Shown here piece after piece: positions 10,766 to 23,990 of a stretch of 64,000 bases of DNA. The notes beneath the pieces were generated by a model. That model had not been told where the DNA came from. It did no database searches and saw only the letters and a program-made list of their open reading frames with translations. The first letter of the stretch is position 1; each line of letters opens with the position of its first letter. Origin of the DNA: Tubiluchus corallicola (Eukaryota; Priapulida; Priapulimorpha; Priapulimorphida; Tubiluchidae). The position numbers and the translations under genes were made by a program. The stretch covers positions 124,001 to 188,000 of the forward strand of contig JAQGDQ010000379.1 in assembly GCA_030141605.1 (NCBI GenBank), read 5' to 3'.

Positions 10766-13700
10766 GTCTGTGTTGCTGAAGGTGCACTAAGCAGAAAAAA
10801 GGCAAAGGTGTTATCAAAAGAGTGAAAAAATCGATTAACATTTTAGAAAAAATACGACAGATCGATCTCTCAAAGCATTACTTGGTGAGCTTTGAGACTT
10901 AGTATTAACAGTAACACGTTACATTTGTGAAGGGTGATTTCGATAAACAGACAATCGAATGAAGAACAAAAATACTCATTACTGTTGGCATGATTTCTAA
11001 AACGCTTAGAAGCATAAAAGAATGCATCTAGAAACTGTTTTCTAGAAATTCTGGCCTAGCAGACGAAGTTACATCTGGATTTTGTTTGTTGATTCCTTAG
11101 CCTATATATAATTTCCGTTTTTAACACACGCGAGAAGCCACACATTATTGCTCCTCTGCACCTTTAAATAAACTTTCATTAGATTACAGTCAGCAAACAC
11201 AAAATGTGGTACTATTTGCTTTCAATCGTGATAAATCCATCTTAACATTCATTTAAAGCTTCTGCTATTATTGCGCTGTATAGACAGGTCAATACTGCTT
11301 CTTTAGAAGTAGCAAAAGAATGACATCATTTGACTAAGTCATGACATAATCAAGATAACATAAGCTGTACGACATTAAACTTTGCTATTACATATACAAT
11401 AAACGCTGTAGTGCTAATTACTGTCGCTGGTGGCAAACAAAATCTCTTTTGTGATACCATGAAGGCTCGGTGGTAATTAATAATTATCGTAATTAATAAT
11501 TAACAATTAGGTTAATGGAGATGAATTCATACTCTCTGCTCGCGGCAAGTAATACAGATCTCCTGCATACCACGTAGCTACGAATATGCCAATCACATAT
11601 AATTCTACATGTGATGTCTGATATTATTATTTATTATGTAACACAGTAACATGTGATGCAGGTAATACAGTAACAGTATTCCAAAAGTGTCCTAAGTTGA
11701 TGCTGCAGGATCAGGCGTATTACAAAGTGTGGATACGGAAATATTAAAGAACGTGGACCATTTGACGATATAGCATGTGGATTCTATGATAAAGCCAATA
11801 CCCACAGCTGAATCCGTGACGGCAAGCAAAATAGATTTCCAGTCTGTAATGAGAAGCAGTATCAGTCTACCTCTACTACTATACCATAAGTTTATGTTTT
11901 CGCAAAACTTTTGCTACTGACGAGTTCAAGGTTAAATAATCCAATAATATCGTTAAATTCAAACTGAAGCCAGAACACTAAGCTAAAAAAGTGTTACACA
12001 TTTGTGCTTAGCAAAGTAAATAAAACTCATTCAAGTCAACTTTTTGTATTTGAATCAACAAGTCAAAGAAACATAAAAGATGCATTTTAATTTGTGTATC
12101 CTAATGTAACTCTAACAAATATTTCAAGTGACATAATCTTGACCTCATAGGTCTATGACGTCATGCAAAACCCCCACAAGCGCTCCTGTGAGGTGTCAGT
12201 GTTAACAATATACTGCTAACTTATTTATTAAAGCACAGCTGAAAAAGCCTTACTATAAATCAGGATTCAGAAGGCTTCCTTGGTGTTCAGACACATATAA
12301 CTGACATAAGAGCTTTTAAATTGGTTCCCGGTTGTATCGTTCTCTAACCCAGTGTGTCTGTCATAATTCTATACTCATCCCGTTAGGAATTTATAATCAG
12401 TAGCCAGGATTAATGCAAACGATTTATCACATACAGCAGATGCGCAGCAGTGGATCATTTAAAAGCTAATAATGTTTAGCTAATAAAGCGCCCTTGCCTC
12501 TCAAACTCAGCTTGCATATATTTAGACCATCACTAATGCCTGCTTAATATTTATTACATTCCTATATGCTATAAAAGCGTCGTAAAACTGGCAGTGTATG
12601 TTACACAGAAACACGCATGCGCGCGCACGCGTTATCTAAGAAAGATAGTTCTTTGAATATCTCTGTGAATTTATTATACATACATTATACGAACATTAAG
12701 AACTTTGGCAGTCTAAAAAATACCTAATTTCAAGTCTAATGTATAACGTGTAAAAAGCGATGCAAGATCGATCAGTGCGCCAATGTAAGATGACTTTCTG
12801 GGTATAAGATTTTGGTTTTAACAGAAACTGAGCAGTGTGCATATATATATATATATATATAAAGTTCTGCTTCTCCAAGGCAAATGCCAAGAATGCTGGT
12901 CACGACAAACACTGTTCATTGAACAGACGTATAACATTGAGTGGGAAAAAAATTACTAAGCTGTAGAAAATTATAAAACAATCAAAATTTTAATCATAAT
13001 CGTTTTGCGAAATTATTTTTAAAACTAAACGACATAATTACTATGAAAATCACCTGCTTGTTGTAATAATTAGAAAATGTCGATGTTGTAAGCTGTCAGA
13101 CTGAACAGGTTTCAGCTGCACTGTGATATGCCGAGATGCGATTACAATGTAAATTAAGCGACACTTGGCTCAAAGTAAGTTCACAATTACGCGACGGCCT
13201 GCATGGCATATCTATGATAATACTGAAGCCACAGTACAGCACGTAATCAATGGGGAAGCCGAGTGGAAAATCAGAATGGATGCAGGACTGGCTTCGCTGA
13301 GAGCAGAAATTGATCTTGGTAAAGTCAGACTGATATAACAACAAGTTGAAAGCTTCACGTATCTACAGCTAACAATCTAACAATTGTAAGACAGCAGAAG
13401 TAATAAATACTTAATCACAAATGCTTAATTTTACCATAAGCATCGAAAAAGTGGCCAAGAAAAAGAAATCAATCAAAAACAAACCAAGTATTAACAGAAA
13501 CATAAACGCCATAATAATACGCAGATAATTCTTAATTAAAAGGATTGGAAAAATGAATAGAAAATCCCAAAATTTCACATATTAAATTTTGTATTTATAA
13601 ATGTCGTCAACAATTATATCATATACGAATATCAACACAAGATGTACATTACACATGAGGTTGTACTTTTAACGGACCTAAAACGCCACTAATACAATGG

Positions 13701-16700
13701 TGGAAATGCGATTGAAACATATCAACACCAATGCATTGGCATGTAGGAGTAAATACAACTATTAAAAGTACGTAAAACTAAGTCAGTCTACATCAACACA
13801 AACAAATGCACAATAAGATGTTTCCATAACAAATGGGTTAGCCCAACATCTTTTATACACAATAGCCTTTTATCATTTTAAATCTTAAAATGTGCTGGTG
13901 CTGCTGATACTATGTATCAAAGAAGTATTTCAATACACAAAGCAAAGAATACCAGCAAACAGCTGCCTTGCATTTTATAAAGGCATAACATTCAACAGCT
14001 TAACTCCTTAAACCTTGGACCAAGATTCACATGTTTCACCAAATGGAAGAAATCTGAATTATTTATTGTTGCAGTATTGATTTTACTACTCAACTATAAG
14101 TAAAACGAGCATCAAAATTTTGCAACGGTTAGACTAACTTGGTTTTACTATCGGAGGCTGTACCAGCAGCTTTATACAGTTCGGCCACTTACAATATAGC
14201 TGCAGAAAAGCTCTCAAGTCATGTGTAATTATATATAGTATTGGCCATTCAATTCCTCTCGGAGGAATCCACGGTTCTTCATTTACATCTAGATATTTAC
14301 AGCAGATTTTATACAAGCTTCTACGGTCCTCTCAGAACTGCTTCTCAAGAGTCTTCTTTTAGGACCAGTTGCTCTTTTAACGTCAGTGCACGTTCTTAGT
14401 ATGGTCTCTATATCACATAATTTTGTGCTATGTTATTACATGTACAGGACGTTCCAAAAGAAAGAGTATCGTAAATTTGGACTTCCGCATTATGACAACA
14501 TGATGACATAAAAATACGTCATTATTCCAATTTTCTTTCAATATAACTTGGTATGACCATACTTTTGGATCTTGCATGGTGTAATACTAGTAAACTTTTA
14601 CGATTTCTTAGTGCACTGACTGACATGTAACATGTATTACAATGTAACTGTTATTTGTACTGTAATGTAACGAATGACTTTGTACTGCAATAGCTGCAAA
14701 ATGGTTATTTTTGTTTGCAAAATAATAAATTCACTCCACTTCGCTTAACTGGACTGGAACAACCTAAGACTGTTTTACAGTTGAATACAACTGTCACAGA
14801 TGTTTCTTGTGTTTTATTTTCAAATTGACTTCATAAAAATATTAGTTGTTCCACTATTTGTAAAAGCTCTGCCTGGAAAGATGAAACAGTTAAATTTTTA
14901 TAATTATAGCCTCGTATAAGCAAAACAAACCAACGTTTACATCAAATAGCTATAACTAAGGCAAAAGTTAAATTACTGCAGATTCGCTTATGCATTGATT
15001 ATTATGATAATACACATGAAAATTTGAAAACCATCTGCACCATCTGTAGTAGTCTCCTTTACTTATAAATCATGCAACAGTTACTGTAATTACTGTACAA
15101 CATGTTAATACTATATTGTATTCTGCCGTGTGTAGATTCGTATGAGCAGTTAGAAATTAGAATATTGTATGAAGTATAAAAGTATGACAGTATAAAATAT
15201 CTACTGTATTATTAATTGTCCTATTTCTTGCTCACTAATAATTTTGCTACAGTTATGCATTACCCAGGGATTGCGGGGTAGCAAAAGAAATACTAAAGCA
15301 TGATTTTGTGGTCCTAAAATGAAGAGTTTATTGTAACATTATGTTGTCGATACGAAGTTCTCTACGCTAAGGTATTGTGCGTAGCTATTACAGGATCAAA
15401 CATTTTAAGTAAAAAACCTAACTTTAAAAATAGTTACTGCATCTAAAAAGTAACCTCAACGACTCTTTATTTTTAAGCTAAATATTTAACCAAAAAATAC
15501 AGTTTGTGAATATGTGCCGAATTCGTATTTCTACTTACGTTTCATGACAGAAACAAAGTTTATCAATATGGCTGACTATGCTTAATAATTTGAACAGTAA
15601 AGCAGTGAAGCATTGTTCATAAAAGCTATTTACTCTATAAGAAATTCAAAACAACACAACCTGTAAAAGAGTACAAGAGTTACGGTACGTATACTGCATG
15701 ACTTTGGTTCTTTCAGAAATCCTGGAGTGTGAGCATTCATTTTAGAAACATTGAAATCAGCTGCTTGTTATATCATGATCTATTAGTGATCGTCGATTTG
15801 TCACTTCTCAGCAGAGTAACCATGCACATTGTTTTTAGGGAAACTATGCTTACAGATATCAACATGCGGCGACGGTAACAGCGGCGAAAACGCCGTAATT
15901 TATTCAGGTGGCCGTATCACGTGACAACTTGTACGAACGAAAAGGTTTTTTACTGCTCGTATTAATAATTTGTAAAGAAAAATCTTCCAGGTAAAATTTC
16001 TCTTCCAATGTTTGTCGTTTTATCCTAAAGGAAAACCGGACCCAATCAAAACAATCCACCCTATAGAATATTGAAAAGGAACTTAGTATTTTTTCAAAAG
16101 TGACTTGCGTGAAAGAACTATTACCACAGAATGGTAACAAACACGTTCGCGCGGCTACATCTTTACTGTTACGTACATTTCGCCAATAGCTAGTTAGATA
16201 AGTACTAGCACCTGCATCTTGAAAACGCGTTACGCAAAAAACAGACGATGTATCTCTCAGTTTAAAGGTATTCAGTTGTGACGTAGTACACATGCGTTCA
16301 AGAGCTCATGCGTGAGCAAAGCAGTAAAGTTGAAATCTGAACTTTAAATTTAAAATTTGCGGAGTTTTTGTACATGACAATAAACGATGTACACTGTACT
16401 TCAATTATCGCTTTTGCAAACACATGCAACACGCTCTTGGAATGCTTGTGCTGTTGAAAATTAAGTTCAGTTATGATGTCATCACCTGAACCCATCACGA
16501 GCTGGGCTCGCCTGTCGTTAATTAAGTTTTTAACCAAATATTTACCAGAAATGCTTTGGTAATATTATAGTATATGTATACTTTTTACCATATTTCAAAA
16601 TGGGATGTGGCACGAAAAATCAGCCTGTTTTCCTTTAATTATTACCTAAACAACTTAATCTGTAACGCATTATTATCGCATTTAGGATATGACTGTGTGT

Positions 16701-17100
16701 ACGATGCGTAATCCGTATTCATTCGAACGTTATCGCTATCATCCTAATACGCATCACGCAGCATTACGCAAACTGTAAGCCACCCTTACCTAGGTGATTT
16801 TCGCTGATTGGCCTTCTAATCAGGTGAGTTCTGGTCACTTCAGGACCTACACAATAATATTTCTTACATTTGAATTTGGAGACATAGAAAAAGAGTATAA
16901 TTGTGTTATGCATCTAGTTGCAATTCTTTCACTAAACAGTCGTCCGCGGAATAATGTTCTCTCAACTGTAAAAAATGTTCTGTACGCAAAACAAGTTTGT
17001 TCATGCACATAGCGCACACAGACACATGGAGACAGTCAATACACATCACGCATTACAGATCACGGATCACACATCACGAAGTCCTGCCTTCATCAGCGAA
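10766..17100. other. intronic, largely featureless
   Basis: AT-rich intron. Minor structure only: a purine/pyrimidine-alternating patch near 12,610-12,632, an (AT)n run at 12,840-12,862, and a locally GC- and CpG-richer patch near 15,840-16,540. The last contains two adjacent minus-strand open frames of 129 and 79 codons with no recognisable domain. A mariner-like terminal motif (caggacgttccaaaag) lies near 14,446. Confidence 0.5.
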
Positions 17101-17104
17101 AAAA

Positions 17105-17640
17105 GTTGCTCAAAAAATTGCCCTACCGCACTATCGCATCTGTCGCAGTTACCGCAATTTTTGACCTGCAGACTACAGTTACTTTTGGCGGAGATGGGTT
17201 CGAGATAGCTACAAAAACATTGTTCAAAAGAGATAATACACCATTCGTCTGAGCCACGTTTTTTGAAACATCAAAAACCCGTATGTTCAAATTACTACGT
17301 GTCACGATAACCTGTATGTAAATGACTTTAACTTAATGTTGTTGTGTTAAAATGTCTTATGTGTCCAAAACACATGCCTAATGTCTAAATAATCCCTGTG
17401 TACAAAATAACCTGTGTCCAAATTACCTTGTGTCCCACATAAGAATTACGTGTCCAAAAACCTAGTTTCCAAACGTCGTAGGTGTCCAAATTACTTTGTG
17501 TCCAAAATGCCTAGTGTCTGTGTCCAAATAACAAATTACCTTGTGTGTAAAAAAGACCCATTCGTCCAAACTGCCTATGTCCAAATAGCCTATATGTTCA
17601 ACTAAAATCTTCTGTGTCCAAACAACCTGTGAACGCCTAA
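17105..17640 (+). repeat. composite repeat with 'tgtcc' minisatellite, copy 1
   Basis: A non-repetitive core (catctgtcgcagttaccgca, then acctgcagactacagttac and aaaagagataatacaccatt) is followed by an array of short units around tgtccaaat (about 17,350-17,630). The core matches the core of copy 2 at 39,115-39,330 (catctgtcgcacctgtcgca, gagactgcagttacag, aaacagataatacatcattt). The shared core-plus-array order shows one dispersed element type rather than independent minisatellites. Confidence 0.6.
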
Positions 17641-18189
17641 AAATTGTAACTGAATATTTTGTATTTTGCATCGCGTTTCAAAAATGTGGCGTTGGAACGC
17701 TTAAATTCCAATGTTAAATAGGGAAGCTCAAACAAATGACAAACTAGTACACATTCAAAAAACGTCAATGAGACTTTCCACGCGCTGTAAGTCTGCAGCC
17801 AATCACAAAATGGACAAACTGAATCTATCAACTTGTCAAGAGACAATGTTTGAAGACGTCTGAAGCTACATTTCAACATTAATGAATTGATTCGTCTAGA
17901 GCAAATACACTAGCTGGCATGGCCAATCTGCCCTCTTATCCAATTCACTGCTAATCCTACCTTGTACTAATTAACTGTGCAGCAAACTAAATATATGCGC
18001 TGGCTTCTTCAAACGGCTAGTCATTGTAAAAAGAATTCAGTAGCCGTTAATAATTACATTACAACATGCAGAGAGCTTATACTAAGCAGGTAATCCATAA
18101 AGTACTAAAGAAACAGGCAATATTCTGTGTGGAATGGTAGCGAATCTTGAATTAACATTTCCACGTTTATTTGTTTCACGTTAGTACCT
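17641..18189. other. intronic, no recognised feature
   Basis: AT-rich noncoding sequence between a composite repeat and the SINE array; nothing recognised. Confidence 0.55.
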
Positions 18190-18810
18190 CAAAAATCTAG
18201 AGATCCTCTCTCCATGAGCGGAAAAACGTGGGCTCGAGTTCGGGTGAACGATGCGAAAAAAATTTCAGACTTTGTAATATAGTATTGCTTTCGTGAATTT
18301 ATAAGTTGATCTCATACTATGTCTTGAGTGAATTCAGGCGTCTTAGTGGTGTTAATGGCTAACATCATTGCAGGAAAATAGAAAGTCTTGGACCCGAGTC
18401 CCAGTGGAGTTGCAAAATTTTGTAAATTATTATTGCTTTAGTGCGTTTACAGGCTTAACCTCGCACTATGTCTTCAGTAAATTTCTCTAAGTCACGAGTC
18501 TTTAGGGTGAAACAGTTAGCAAAAATGCACAAAAAGCAGAAGATCTAAGGTTTGAATCGCATTGGAGATGCAAAATTTTTCAGCCTTTTTTATTTAGTAT
18601 TGCTTCCATGCACTTATTGGCTTAGAACACAAAGCATTCACATTTTCCAAATGGGTTTTAATTTTTAAGTCTGAAATAAAAGTATGAATTTAAATTGCAA
18701 TTAAACGTCAATGCCTTTGTGGTGTAATGGTTAGCATAGCTGCCTATAAGGTTTTATGTTCGAATAGCAGTGGAGGTATAAAAATTTTCAAATACTTTCG
18801 TGCATTTACT
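18190..18810 (+). repeat. tandem array of four tRNA-derived SINE units
   Basis: Four diverged head-to-tail units, each with a D-arm-like start (best: gtggtgtaatggttagca near 18,721), a T-arm-like box B (gacccgagtcccagtggag near 18,392), a g-c-aaaattttt run, and a tail containing tattgctttcgtgcgttta. Box B positions are near 18,240, 18,395, 18,555 and 18,765, so spacing is about 156, 160 and 210 bp. The fourth gap holds extra sequence. Related single copies occur at 1,775, 19,235 and 36,515. Confidence 0.7.
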
Positions 18811-18914
18811 TTGCAGGTTTCCCCTTTCTGATAGCATCAAGCATCAATTTTTACACAAACATATGTTTTAGTTTAATTACTCTGAATGCTGCTAATATGT
18901 GTGATGGTAATAAT

Positions 18915-18919
18915 GTCAC

Positions 18920-18952
<33 letters not shown>

Positions 18953-18974
18953 AAAATGATGCTGGAGATGATGA

Positions 18975-19027
<53 letters not shown>

Positions 19028-19138
19028 GATGATGATGAAAATAATGATGCTGGAGATAATGATCATGATCATGATGATGATGATGATGATCATGGTCATG
19101 ATGATCATGATGATGATAATGATGATGATAATCAGTGA
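18915..19138. repeat. (GAT)n microsatellite
   Basis: Two blocks of nearly pure GAT repeat with AAT and CAT variants. They sit between the SINE array and an inverted SINE copy. Confidence 0.95.
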
Positions 19139-19234
19139 CTGTAAGAAAATAATGATTGTGGTATCACTAATGTAACAGTGATGATGCTCATATAAGACAA
19201 TGATGATCGTGACTCTATTAACTCGTGATACAGA

Positions 19235-19385
19235 TCAATAAACGCACGAAAGCAACACTATTATGAAAAAGACGGAAAAATTTTGCACTCCACTAGGACT
19301 CGAATCCAACAGCCTCTGCTTTCCGGTCAGCTGTGCTAACCATTACACCACAAAGATACTCAGACTCAGAAACTTACACTGTAAG
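19235..19385 (-). repeat. tRNA-derived SINE copy, inverted
   Basis: On the minus strand: ctttgtggtgtaatggttag, cacagctg, then ggattcgagtcctagtggag, gcaaaatttttc and gttgctttcgtgcgttta. This is the best preserved copy of the family and shows both box A and box B regions. It faces the array at 18,190-18,810 across the GAT microsatellite. Confidence 0.7.
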
Positions 19386-22300
19386 CCGCTAGAGAAATAA
19401 GCCATTAAAGACAAAACCGTGCAATTCTAACACCTTTCCTCTAACTTTGTCTGAAAGTGTTTTAAGCGAAACAAATTTTTGCTTTTTCCAAACAAGTGTT
19501 AAAAACCTGACTTCATTCAGATACTACAGTCAAAACCAGGCGATTGCTTGAAACAGCCGCCTGAAAACGTTTCATTTTATGAATGCACAAGAAAACTAGT
19601 ATTAGCCACTAGCAATTTCTGCAGAGGATTATGCTGTAAAGGCATGCGCCTGTTTCATCTAAGCAATTAGCGACATATAAGCCTATAGGATTAATTGTAA
19701 GACCCTCCTGAGAGAGGATAATCCTATGCAAAAGTATGCGGCGGCGTCTTAGCAAATGAACTATGATCGAGGAGAATAGAGTATACAGTCAGCTTCCAGC
19801 AATGCAGCAACTAAATGATTTACGAATGCCGTAATTAATAAGCTTCGTGTTAAGCGTTTGTTTTTTATCTGAGGCGAACTGAAGACAGGAACAATTATTT
19901 TCAGACGTTTTTCAGTTTTTTTAATCCGCGAGCAGTGCGGATTCTAAGAGAACCCATGCTGATTTCTATTTTAATTTATGGATTTTCATCATGCCAGCCA
20001 CGATTTTTCGCAGGCTTTTAATTCACATGTGCTCGCAAATTCATAGGCTAAAGGTAGTAGGGCCATAGACAATGATATCGTCAATAGTGACCTCGGTCAA
20101 ACGGTCAAGAACACAAGACATCGACGATGCCACGAAAATGATGATGATTATGATGATGGCAAATAGTGATGACGAGGACAGCAAAAAACAATAACAGTCG
20201 CAAAACTTACAAGGTAGACACCCGGAGAAGATGCTCAGACAATGGTACCATTAAGAAGTTGGGGTCCTTAAAGGTCCAAGATAGGAGCTAAAACGTGAAA
20301 ATTACGCAAACTGCTCATTCACACAAGTCAACCGCAGTGTACCAGGCATGGACAAGTGACAAACACTGTCTTGCTCATGGGTTTGGATATGAATTCATTT
20401 CGTTCTTTTTCAAAGACTGTAAGATGTAGAGTTCGGTCGAGTGATGCACTGCAGTAGAACTCGGTCGATCCTTTTATTTTTTGAAGGCTCCAACTAAGTT
20501 ATTGTTTTTTTTTTTGTTTATCTTATTTATCTATTCATTCTTTCATGCACACTTATTCGTTTGTCTAAGAAAGTACAGTTTTTAAAAAAAAACTGTCAGC
20601 CCATCAGATCAACATACTACGATGCTAAATCAATCAATTACATACTTTTCTACTTATTCCTGTCAAAGAACACTACCGCCACACATTGATTATCACTTTG
20701 AATTAAGAAAATGGTCAAACAAGAGCACAAACGTGCACAGAGTATGAACTATCAAACAGGCGCACAAGAAGGAAGCCTGTAGTTCCCACAGCTGTCAAGA
20801 CGTCTCAAACTCTGTCCTGTTTTTACTTCGTAAGTCTGTTTCCTAGGTTAGATACGTGCTAACAGTTAGAAGCATAAAACGCCACAGCCTAGGCAAGTTT
20901 TCCGGGATCTTTTTACATGGGAAACATATTTTATTCAAAGGTTAATGAATCCAGACAGTGTGGAAACATACAGCATTTCCACGTTAAATTTATCAGCCAG
21001 TTCAGTTACCTTCCACATTTTAGTGGCGAGTTCACACACAAGACGGCAAAGGCATCAAACAATCCTAATGAGCTAGTATTGAATCCAAACCTCTTTTGAT
21101 GTAAGTAGAATGGTCTGATATGCTGAGCGTATAACTCTAAATACACTAGTTCAAAGTCAGGCTGAGCGATTTTTTGACCACATTTGCGTTTAAAAATTTA
21201 TTAACATTAATCACTGTCAATTTATTCTAGTATTAATTAATAATCTTACCATTAAAATTGTAAATAACTATATTAATTACAAACAGACTATTTCTTGGTG
21301 AGTTAAATTTTCTGATGGACATTCATCTCATCCTAAGCTCAACATAAAAATTTTAATATAATTAATTTACATAACAAAAATTTTAATATAATTAATTTAT
21401 AATGTTAGCAGGAAAGGTGAATAATACTGGAACGCTGGTGAGCAAATAAGATTCAGAAACTGTCTTAATCACAGGTTACTGAGTGGCCTAGTGGTCTAAA
21501 ACTAATTACTCACAAGGCCCCTTGTACAAATCTATAGGTACACGATTCCATTTTTTCGTATTCATTTGAACTTATGTGGTAGTCCTATGTGGATTGATGT
21601 GATGATTCTACATGGATTCAACTTGCTGTTTAATGTACCTCAATAGCTTTTTAAAGGTTCAACTGTCCAGATTGCTTTTTCAGGCTTTTTTGAATTAGTA
21701 ACAGAAAAACAATACAAACTTTTATTCAAAAATTTCAAACTAAAACGATTCGAGTTCACTTCTGCTACATCATTAAATGAAAATTTTCTAAGCATCACTG
21801 CTTTAACTCATGCAACACTCTACATTAACTAAACACGAGGCAACAGCTAACAATGGAAAACGCAATCTAGACAGCTAATTAAAATTCACAATGTATATTA
21901 AAGTCCCATTAACTTGCGTAAATACTGCAGCGTGAACCAACACGCTTAATTAGTTACTCAGCGAGATGAGACATTTGTTACGAACGCAACTAATAGTATA
22001 CTTTCAGTGAAGTAAAGTTTGAGCTTTGAAGAACGTTTAAAATCAAGTACAAATTTTAGTGTACACTGTTTCTCTTTTATTTTAGAGCTTTTTTATTGTT
22101 ATAGGAATTTGTAACATTTTCTTGGCTGTCATCTGTTACTGTTCTTGTTATGTCTCGATGCGGTACGAAGAGCCGGATCCCTAAAAGTTAGTCACGTTGT
22201 TGTTGGTGTTGTTGCTGTCACATTTCTATGGTGAAAGCTACCACGGGTCACAGTTTCCACGCAGGATTTTGAAATTTTGGACAAAGATACTACGGACCAT

Positions 22301-23795
22301 TGCAAAGATCGTAACGAGCCCAATTTCTCACTTTCCCAATACGGCCCTCAAATGTGCCTTATACACTTATAGAAACCACAATAACTCTACAAGCAATGAC
22401 CAAGTAGGATATGCAGTCAAGCATGCTCCAAGCATGTTAGTGCTTCCAGTCTAGTTTATTATTGTTTCATATCAACAATATGACTGTCAGTTACGATAGT
22501 CAAAAAATAATGCTGCTGCTGCTGCGACTTCTAACACTATAACTTAAACTAGTAAATACAACATAAATACAGCGTAAATTGACTTGAACTAAACTGAATT
22601 GATCTCGAAATGAATTATTGTTCATATTTGCCTGCATGTACAGAAAATAATTTGTGTAATGTGTAAGCTGTATTTCATTTGATATACTATTACAACGATC
22701 ACAGAACAGAACTGAGGAGCCTACCAATTCCTCCCTGGGAAGCAAATGCCTCCCTCAGAGAAGCTCTGATACAGACATTTGAGATATAAAGAAGTTAATT
22801 AAACTAAATACAATAAGATGCATCTACAAAGTAACCGTCTATGCTTGCAAGTAAGAGCAAACACTATTACTAATTACGGCTACAATAAGAGCTCTCTATG
22901 AAATGCTGTAGAAAATGGAGCCTGATTAATTAACTTACTTCACTGCTTAATTAATCATAGATGAACTGTGAACTATATTTGACGCTAACATTTCAACCAG
23001 GGTTGCTAAACGTCTTTTCACTTGCACAGCTTCCGCGTATGCGTGGTGTATCATTCTCCTCAACCTATTTAAGTAAGAGAGATTAGGGAAGCCGTGTAAG
23101 TGCCTGAGTGCAACCTCCGTATATATAATAAAACAAGCGAAGCTAGAAAATCCTGCTGATCAGAACTTAAATCAACAGCTAACTTTATATAATTAGTTAC
23201 TCTACAAATAAGATAACGCCTATAAAAATACATGCAAACTTACTACTAAAACAAGAGAGTAGTGCACAAAGTTTATGAATACGCAGACTTAGCAATGTGT
23301 AAATATTATGTTGATTACATATAAAGGGTGTCTCAAAAGTCACTATAGACTTTTAGTTTTTACTTTTAATTTTTTTCCCATCTCAGCAAGCTCTGACATG
23401 AATCAAAAGGGGCCTTTGGCAATTCTTTTTTACTAACAACATTTATTACTATTATAATAATCCCTATTAACCCTATTAACATTAACCATCTCAGCAGCTG
23501 TGATATCCTATGAAATTACATAATTTTATAGATTCTCAGAAATTCCAAGTAAACGAATCTCAGTCAACCAGAACAGCACAGACTTAAATCCTTCATGTCT
23601 ACAAAGTGTCTTTCAGCATCGAGTTTTTCACGTCGTCAACTAGTTTAACACAAAAGTAAAATAACTAGAAAACTAAGTTATAGGCGGGTTTGTTTATCCA
23701 CTAAAAATCTTGTGGGTGTATTAAGCAGATTGCTATGACATGGCTGTCAAATGATTACAGGCATAACACTGGCAATTACAGGTGTAACAAGCGTA
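19386..23795. other. intronic, scattered minor repeats
   Basis: Mostly AT-rich single-copy sequence. Weak tRNA-like/SINE-like boxes occur near 21,110-21,185 (agttcaaagtcaggctgag) and 21,475-21,600 (gtggcctagtggtctaa). A 29 bp direct duplication (aaaattttaatataattaat) lies at 21,338-21,402. A 'gggtgtctcaaaagt' transposon-end-like motif lies near 23,327. Confidence 0.45.
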
Positions 23796-23799
23796 ATAA

Positions 23800-23990
23800 T
23801 AGACCCATGGTAACTAAGAGTAACTAATTTAGTGAAATCCTATCACTAGGCGTAACTAATTTACTGCATTCCTGTAACTAGAAATAACTAATTTAGTGTA
23901 ATGCTGCAACTAGGAGTAACTAATTTAGTGTATGTATGTATGTATGTAGGTATTTATATTTGTACGTATGTAATGCTGTATGTATATTTT
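23800..23990. repeat. 32 bp tandem repeat followed by (GTAT)n
   Basis: About 3.5 copies of a 32 bp unit starting taactaatttagtg, ending in a short (TATG)n microsatellite near 23,935-23,985. Confidence 0.85.

Noticed and set aside
15904-16537. Two adjacent minus-strand open frames (129 and 79 codons) in a slightly GC-richer patch
   Set aside because: No recognisable domain, no splice-site support, and no continuity between the frames. Possibly a repeat, but not supportable as a gene.
18851-19175. Open frames encoding poly-Met, poly-Asp or poly-Ile
   Set aside because: Translation of the GAT microsatellite in different frames; no gene.
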